Source of the DNA: Planctomycetota bacterium
GTDB lineage: Bacteria; Planctomycetota; Phycisphaerae; Phycisphaerales; UBA1924
Length of the DNA stretch: 16,655 bases
Assembly (NCBI GenBank): GCA_023429345.1
Contig: JAEYVB010000352.1
Coordinates: 1 to 16,655 of the forward strand
Reading direction: 5' to 3'
Shown in pieces: positions 12,425 through 16,655 of the stretch. Within the stretch, counting starts at the first letter, position 1; each line of letters opens with the position of its first letter. The translations under genes and the position numbers were made by a program. The notes below the pieces were generated by a model that worked only from the letters and a program-made list of their open reading frames with translations, did not search any database and was not told the DNA's origin.

Positions 12425-15091
12425 ATGATGTATCGCACGACTTCAGTGGCTGCTCTCGCGATGGCGGCCGGCCTCTGCCTCAGCCCGTCCGCCCTGGCCC
12501 AATCCGGACAGCAGGATCGGGAGGATGAACGGTCCCGCCAGCAGCAACGGGCCCACCAGCAACAACAGGAGCGGCAGCGGCAACAGCAGCAGTACGAGCG
12601 CCAGCGGCAGCAGGAACTCTCACAACGCCAGCCCTCGCGCGACCGCTTCGGTCAGCAGCAGGCCTGGACGCAGGACCGCTGGCCCGGCCGCTACGACGAG
12701 TTCCCTGGCCGCGGCAACGCGTACGGTGCCCGCGATCGGTTCGACCAGGGCTTCGACGACCCGTGGCAGGACCGCCGGCAGCGGCCGACCGCCGAACGGG
12801 ACGATTACCAGTGGGACAGCAGGGACAGGCTCGAGCAAAACCGCCAATGGTCGCAGCAGAACCGCTTCGGTCAATCGCCCCAGGAACCGCGGTGGTCGCA
12901 GCAGCGCGACCCGTACAACCGCGGCACAACCAGCCCGACACAGTGGGATGACCAGCGCACGAACGACGACTGGCGCTGGCAGCAGCAGCAGCAGCAGCAG
13001 CGTCAGTCGCCGCAGTGGCGACAGCAGGGGCAGTCCGGCGAGCGACAGTGGGAGTTCGATCGCTCCCAGCATGATTGGCAGGATCGACGCACTCTCGAGC
13101 AGCGCGAGCGCACCCGGCAGAACATGGGCTGGACACAGCAACAGCAGCAGCAGCAGCAGGATCACTGGTCCCAGCAGCGCCAATCGGGCCAGCAATCAAT
13201 GCAATCCAGCACCCGCGTGACCGGCACCGTTCAGAACACGCAGGTGACGACCGTGCGGGGCGAGCAACACATGATCGTCTCGCTCGAAACCGAGGAGGGC
13301 GTCCGGCGTGTGGACCTCGGCCCTGTCAGCGAACTCCGGCAGTACCGGAGCACGCTGGTCGAGGGGAGCCCCCTGGTCGTGTCCGTCAGCGGCGGGGATG
13401 GGGGCACGCTCGCAGCGAACACGATCGAGATCGACGGCCGCGAGATCCCGGTCGCCGTCGAGACCCGCACAACCCGGACGTACACCAGCGGCGCGGGCCC
13501 GACCGCCGGGATGCTCGACGGCACGATCCAGCAGGTGCTCGTGCGCACCATCGAGGGCGACCGGCACCTGGTCATACTCCTCGATTCCGATCAGGGCCCC
13601 AGCTGGGTGGACCTCGGCCCGCTGGACGCCGTTCAGCACCTCCGCGACACGCTGATGCAGGGGGTAACGCTGATGGTCGATGCGCAGCCCGCGCCCGGCG
13701 GGGACGACTACCTTGTCGCCCGGACCATCAATCTCCGCGGCCAGCAGATCCCGCTCGGCACCTCGACCTACCAGTCAACCACGCGGACCTACTACGGCAC
13801 CTCCGAGCCCGACCCCATGGGCAGCACGCTCAGCGGCACGGTCCAGACCATCCAGGTCCGCAGCCTCGACGGCGACCGGCACATCGTCGTGCTGCTCGAC
13901 GCCGACCGCGGCCCAACCTGGGTCGACCTCGGCCCCCTGGATGCCGCGCGGGAGTTTGAGCAGTTCCTCGAGGAGGGCGCCACGCTGCGCCTCACCGCCG
14001 CGCCGGCGCCCAGCGGCGAGCGCTACTTCGTCGCCCGCCAGCTCAACGTGAGCGGACGGACGATCCCCATCCAGACCAGCACTACGTACGAATCGAGGAC
14101 CTACGAACAGTTCTCGAGCGGGTCTTCCGGGGGATCCGTGCAGGCGCAGTCGGGCACCTCGCTCGACGGCACGGTGCGCACCATCCAGGTCCGGAACATC
14201 GAGGGCGACCGGCACATCGTCGTGCTGCTGGACGGCGATGCGGGGCCGCGCTGGGTCGACCTGGGACTCGCCGACGATGCCGAGGAGTTCCGGCACATCC
14301 TCCGGGAGGGCGCCACGCTGCGGGTCAGCGCCTCCCCCGCGCCGGGCGGCAAACAGTACTTCGTGGCCCGGCAACTGAACGTCGAGGGCCAAACGATCCC
14401 CATCCGGTCCAGCACAACCTACGAGTCCCGCTCGACCTACTACGGCACGACCGAGCAGGGCGACCTGCAGCAGCAGAGCATGCAGCGGCAGCAGGAATGG
14501 CAACAGCAGCAACAGCAGCAGAACTGGTACGAGCGCGAGCAGCAGCAGGACCGGCAGCAGTCCCGGAACCAGCAGGGATCGCAGCAGGACTGGCAGCAGC
14601 AAAACTGGTACGAGCAGAACCAGCAGCGCCGCCAGCAGCAGCCCGACTGGCAGCAGCAACGTTGGAATAATCAGGGCGCGCAGCAGCGCCCGCAGCAGAG
14701 CCCCTGGGGCACCCAGGGCGACTACGAGAGCGACCGCTCCACCGGTCGGCAGTATCAGCCCTACTACGGCGAGCAGGAAGATACGGAATACGGCCGCCAG
14801 AACCCTGCGTACCGCCAGCGCCAGAACCGGGCCTTCGACCCCTTGGAGGATGACCAGTACTTCAACGAGCAGGCCCGGCGTCAGCAGCGGCTCATGCAGG
14901 ATCCGCCCTACGGCCGCGCCGAGGGCTACCGGGACAACCGGGGGATGGACCCCCTGACCGGCGACCCGGGCCGCCGTATGGGCCAGCAGAGCCGCCAGCA
15001 GCAGGAGTATCAGCGCCAGCTCCAGCAGCAACGCGAAGATGAGCGGCGTGCGGAGCAGCAGCGGCGCAACCGCGAGCGCGACGACCGCTGA
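12425..15091 (+). CDS. Secreted four-repeat protein with Gln/Arg/aromatic-rich low-complexity arms
   Basis: 888 residues; I know no named family with this layout. A signal peptide at 1-26 ends SALAQ. Residues about 27-258 are rich in Gln, Arg, Asp, Trp and Tyr, including a seven-Gln run. Four tandem domains of about 95-110 residues start near 260, 362, 467 and 578. Each follows the pattern GTV..(I/V)QVR..(E/D)GDRH.VV.L....G..WVDLGP, then an acidic helix, G.TL.V.A.PAPGG..YFVAR.(I/L)N..G..IPI, then Ser/Thr/Tyr-rich linker. The strand pattern with a closing G..IPI resembles an OB-fold (my inference). Residues about 680-888 form a second Gln-rich arm with repeated QQNWYE-like units, ending RNRERDDR. 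There are no membrane anchors or cysteine pairs. The start is ATG 12425 or 12428, with GGAG six to nine bases upstream. A strong terminator follows, so it is probably monocistronic. Likely an envelope or extracellular assembly/adhesion protein, unproven. Confidence 0.8.
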   Translation: MMYRTTSVAALAMAAGLCLSPSALAQSGQQDREDERSRQQQRAHQQQQERQRQQQQYERQRQQELSQRQPSRDRFGQQQAWTQDRWPGRYDEFPGRGNAYGARDRFDQGFDDPWQDRRQRPTAERDDYQWDSRDRLEQNRQWSQQNRFGQSPQEPRWSQQRDPYNRGTTSPTQWDDQRTNDDWRWQQQQQQQRQSPQWRQQGQSGERQWEFDRSQHDWQDRRTLEQRERTRQNMGWTQQQQQQQQDHWSQQRQSGQQSMQSSTRVTGTVQNTQVTTVRGEQHMIVSLETEEGVRRVDLGPVSELRQYRSTLVEGSPLVVSVSGGDGGTLAANTIEIDGREIPVAVETRTTRTYTSGAGPTAGMLDGTIQQVLVRTIEGDRHLVILLDSDQGPSWVDLGPLDAVQHLRDTLMQGVTLMVDAQPAPGGDDYLVARTINLRGQQIPLGTSTYQSTTRTYYGTSEPDPMGSTLSGTVQTIQVRSLDGDRHIVVLLDADRGPTWVDLGPLDAAREFEQFLEEGATLRLTAAPAPSGERYFVARQLNVSGRTIPIQTSTTYESRTYEQFSSGSSGGSVQAQSGTSLDGTVRTIQVRNIEGDRHIVVLLDGDAGPRWVDLGLADDAEEFRHILREGATLRVSASPAPGGKQYFVARQLNVEGQTIPIRSSTTYESRSTYYGTTEQGDLQQQSMQRQQEWQQQQQQQNWYEREQQQDRQQSRNQQGSQQDWQQQNWYEQNQQRRQQQPDWQQQRWNNQGAQQRPQQSPWGTQGDYESDRSTGRQYQPYYGEQEDTEYGRQNPAYRQRQNRAFDPLEDDQYFNEQARRQQRLMQDPPYGRAEGYRDNRGMDPLTGDPGRRMGQQSRQQQEYQRQLQQQREDERRAEQQRRNRERDDR
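12980..13000 (+). repeat. (CAG)7 trinucleotide tract encoding seven Gln
   Basis: Seven uninterrupted CAG codons lie in frame in the N-terminal low-complexity arm of the Gln-rich protein. A second, slightly mixed CAA/CAG run sits near 13137-13160, and more lie near 14500-14520. Such runs can change length by slippage without breaking the frame. Confidence 0.85.
13205..14440 (+). repeat. Four tandem repeats of about 310-330 bp inside the Gln-rich protein gene
   Basis: Repeat units begin near 13205, 13509, 13822 and 14156. The third and fourth are closest at DNA level: a 26-base stretch encoding GDRHIVVLL is identical at 13871-13896 and 14204-14229, with flanking near-identity. The first unit is the most diverged (RGEQHMIVSL instead of EGDRHIVVLL). 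This order suggests stepwise internal duplication. Confidence 0.85.
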
Positions 15092-15117
15092 CACGCCGCT
15101 CGCTCAAAGCATTCGAC

Positions 15118-15148
15118 GCGGGGCCCGGGGAGACTCGGGCCCCGCTTT
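15118..15148 (+). terminator. Intrinsic terminator after the Gln-rich repeat protein
   Basis: A perfect 10-bp stem, GCGGGGCCCG (15118-15127) with CGGGCCCCGC (15136-15145), encloses an eight-base loop and is followed by TTT. It lies 27 bases after the stop codon. The T-run is short but the stem is very strong. Confidence 0.85.
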
Positions 15149-15225
15149 CGTCCCGCACCTTCATGAACCGCCCCTCCGCTGCACGCCGCCGATCGGCCGG
15201 GCAACGATCGCGGTAAGGAGCAGGG

Positions 15226-16374
15226 ATGAGGAGAGCAACGCGCCGCAAGCAGGTCGTGGTCATCACGGGAGCATCCGCCGGCGTCGGCCGCGCTGCCGCC
15301 CGTGAGTTCGCGCGCGAGGGGGCCCGCATCGCCCTCCTGGCCCGCGGCTCCGAGGGGCTCACCGCCGCCGCGCACGAGGTCGAAGAGCTCGGCGGCAGCG
15401 CCCTGGCCATCCCGTGCGACGTCGCCGATCCCGAAGACGTCGAGGCGGCCGCCGCCCGCGCCGAATCCGCCTTCGGCCCCATCGACGTCTGGGTCAACAA
15501 CGCCATGGTGTCGGTCTTCGCCCCCGTCCACGAGACGACGCCGGCCGAGTACAAACGCGTCACCGAGGTTACCTACCTCGGCTACGTCTACGGCACGCTC
15601 GCCGCCCTCCGCCGCATGCGCCCCCGGAACCGCGGGACGATCATCTTCGTCGGCTCGGCGCTCGCCTACCGCGGGATCCCCCTCCAATCCGCCTACTGCG
15701 CCGCCAAGCACGCCATGCAGGGCTTCTTCGACTCGCTCCGCACCGAGCTCCTGCACGACAAGCTGAACATCACGCTCACCGCCGTCCACCTGGCCGCCAT
15801 GAACACGCCCCAGTTCCGCTGGAGCCGCTCCAAGATGCCCCTGGAGCCGCAGCCAGTCCCGCCCATCTTCCAGCCCGAGGTCGCCGCCCGCGCCGTCGTC
15901 TACGCGGCCCACCACCGCCGCCGCGAGATCTTTGTCGGTTCGCCGACCGTCACCGCGATCATCGGCAACCGCATCGCCCCCTGGTTCGCCGACCGCTACC
16001 TCGCCCGCACCGGCTACCGCTCCCAGATGAGCCGGGAGCCGCACGCTCCCGGCCGCCCGGACAACCTCTACGAGCCGCTCCCCGGCGACGCCGGCGCCCA
16101 CGGCGTATTCGGCCGCCGCGCGACCCCCCACAGCATCCAGACGTGGCTCGCCCTGCACCGGCCGCAGCTCATGGTCGGCGCGTCGTTTCTCGCCGGCATC
16201 GCCGCGTCCGCCCTCATCACCCGGGATTTGTCGCAGGATCGCCCAGCATCCTCACCACCGCCGCGGCCACGGAACGAACCATCTCCGGCTCACCCTCCGA
16301 CCCCGCGATCTCGCCGATGCGGGCCAGCAGCCGCGCATCCCGTCGCGCGCGGAGCTGGTTCCCCGCGACAATAA
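15226..16374 (+). CDS. SDR-family oxidoreductase with antisense-overlapping C-terminal tail
   Basis: 382 residues. The classical SDR core has TGASAGVG at 14-21, CDVAD at 64-68, NNA at 91-93, catalytic Ser in VGSALAY near 144, and Y157-CAA-K161 intact, so it should be an active NAD(P)-dependent oxidoreductase of unknown substrate. After the core comes a conserved-looking extension including NLYEPLPGDAGAHG at 280-293, then a short hydrophobic segment near 317-332 (VGASFLAGIAASALIT) that may tether it to the membrane. From residue 331 on, the frame runs antisense across the 3' end of queG. Those last 52 residues are Pro/Arg/Ser-rich and look like read-through. The ATG at 15226 has AAGGAG five bases upstream. 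A terminator separates it from the previous gene. Confidence 0.85.
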   Translation: MRRATRRKQVVVITGASAGVGRAAAREFAREGARIALLARGSEGLTAAAHEVEELGGSALAIPCDVADPEDVEAAAARAESAFGPIDVWVNNAMVSVFAPVHETTPAEYKRVTEVTYLGYVYGTLAALRRMRPRNRGTIIFVGSALAYRGIPLQSAYCAAKHAMQGFFDSLRTELLHDKLNITLTAVHLAAMNTPQFRWSRSKMPLEPQPVPPIFQPEVAARAVVYAAHHRRREIFVGSPTVTAIIGNRIAPWFADRYLARTGYRSQMSREPHAPGRPDNLYEPLPGDAGAHGVFGRRATPHSIQTWLALHRPQLMVGASFLAGIAASALITRDLSQDRPASSPPPRPRNEPSPAHPPTPRSRRCGPAAAHPVARGAGSPRQ

Positions 16375-16655
16375 CCGCGTTGCGCTTCATCATCGCGAGC
16401 GTCGCCCTCTTCAGCGCGGATCCCTCGAACGCCCGCCGCCGGTCCTCCTCGTCCCACCCCAGCACCTCCAGGAGATCAAAGTCCGCCCGCCGCGGCCGGT
16501 ACGCCCCGGGCACCTCCGCAGCGCGACCGCTCCGCGCCGAGTTGTGCGGGCAGACCTCCTGGCAGATATCGCACCCGTAGAGCCAATCCCCGATCGCCGC
16601 GAACCGCTCCGGCGAAATCTCGCCCCGCCGCTCGATCGTGAGGTACGAGATGCAG
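16217..16655 (-). CDS. queG: Epoxyqueuosine reductase QueG, C-terminal part (5' end beyond the window)
   Basis: The last 145 residues of QueG, which reduces epoxyqueuosine to queuosine in the final step of tRNA queuosine modification, using cobalamin and two 4Fe-4S clusters. Seen: CISYLTIERRG at the right edge, GDWLYGCDICQEVCPHN, whose CxxCxxxCP supplies a cluster, and a C-terminal helical region with RNAVIVAGN and EMVRSVAAAVVRMLGD, resembling the HEAT-like tail of QueG. The catalytic N-terminal domain and the other cysteine cluster lie outside. The stop at 16219-16217 falls inside the reading frame of the SDR on the other strand, giving a 158-nt convergent overlap. Confidence 0.9.
   Translation of the reverse strand, partial: CISYLTIERRGEISPERFAAIGDWLYGCDICQEVCPHNSARSGRAAEVPGAYRPRRADFDLLEVLGWDEEDRRRAFEGSALKRATLAMMKRNAVIVAGNQLRARRDARLLARIGEIAGSEGEPEMVRSVAAAVVRMLGDPATNPG

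Noticed and set aside
12980..13160. CAG repeats considered as part of a CRISPR-like or other DNA repeat array
   Set aside because: They are in-frame codon runs without spacers and fit the Gln-rich composition of the protein.
12480..15094. Several open frames in other frames and on the opposite strand of the Gln-rich gene, some predicting Leu-rich membrane-like proteins
   Set aside because: CAG repeats read on the opposite strand give CTG (Leu) runs, so membrane-like products arise automatically. They have no starts with ribosome-binding sites.

Overview
The window is very GC-rich bacterial chromosome. No rRNA, tRNA, IS element, phage gene or CRISPR array was seen. The gene content suggests a Gram-negative, exosortase-bearing lineage. 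It has a short secreted protein with a PEP-CTERM-type tail in the VPAP...RRRR form, a secretin plus secretion ATPase, a short-Q-loop cytochrome bd oxidase and QueG. Together with the mixture of Shine-Dalgarno and apparently leaderless starts, I read it as probably a planctomycete of the Phycisphaerae type. This is inference from style and content; no marker gene fixes the taxon.

Layout, left to right. (1) 1-1561, minus strand: two secreted-protein genes. The upstream one (1055-1561) is a PEP-CTERM protein ending at a clear intrinsic terminator. The downstream one runs off the left edge. Its well-placed start at 791 is out of frame with its body because of a (GT)8 tract at 718-734 that would encode the hydrophobic core of the signal peptide. 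(2) 1562-1958: a 397-nt divergent spacer with one good hairpin. (3) 1959-3069: a small CBM48-like glycogen-binding-type protein (+) overlapping tail to tail with an SDR oxidoreductase (-) that lacks the usual YxxxK pair. (4) 3122-5309: a sulfotransferase with an extra methyltransferase-like C-terminal domain, then an ABC-2 polysaccharide-export permease; both look leaderless. (5) 5498-9878: secretin GspD and ATPase GspE, the outer-membrane pore and motor of a type II secretion system, without the other gsp genes. (6) 9875-12218, minus strand: cydAB. (7) 12425-15091: an 888-residue secreted protein with four tandem domains of about 100 residues (OB-fold-like by eye) between two Gln/Arg/Trp/Tyr-rich low-complexity arms, followed by a strong terminator. 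(8) 15226-16655: a second SDR (+) running 158 nt into the 3' end of queG (-), which leaves the window at the right edge.

The unifying theme is the cell envelope: export (gspDE, ABC-2 permease), exported products (PEP-CTERM protein, GT-tract protein, Gln-rich repeat protein), probable modification of an exported polysaccharide (sulfotransferase) and the respiratory membrane (cydAB). The parts most likely to be new are the four-domain Gln-rich protein, the GT-tract switch candidate and the sulfotransferase fusion. Three convergent gene pairs overlap at their 3' ends by 41, 4 and 158 nt.
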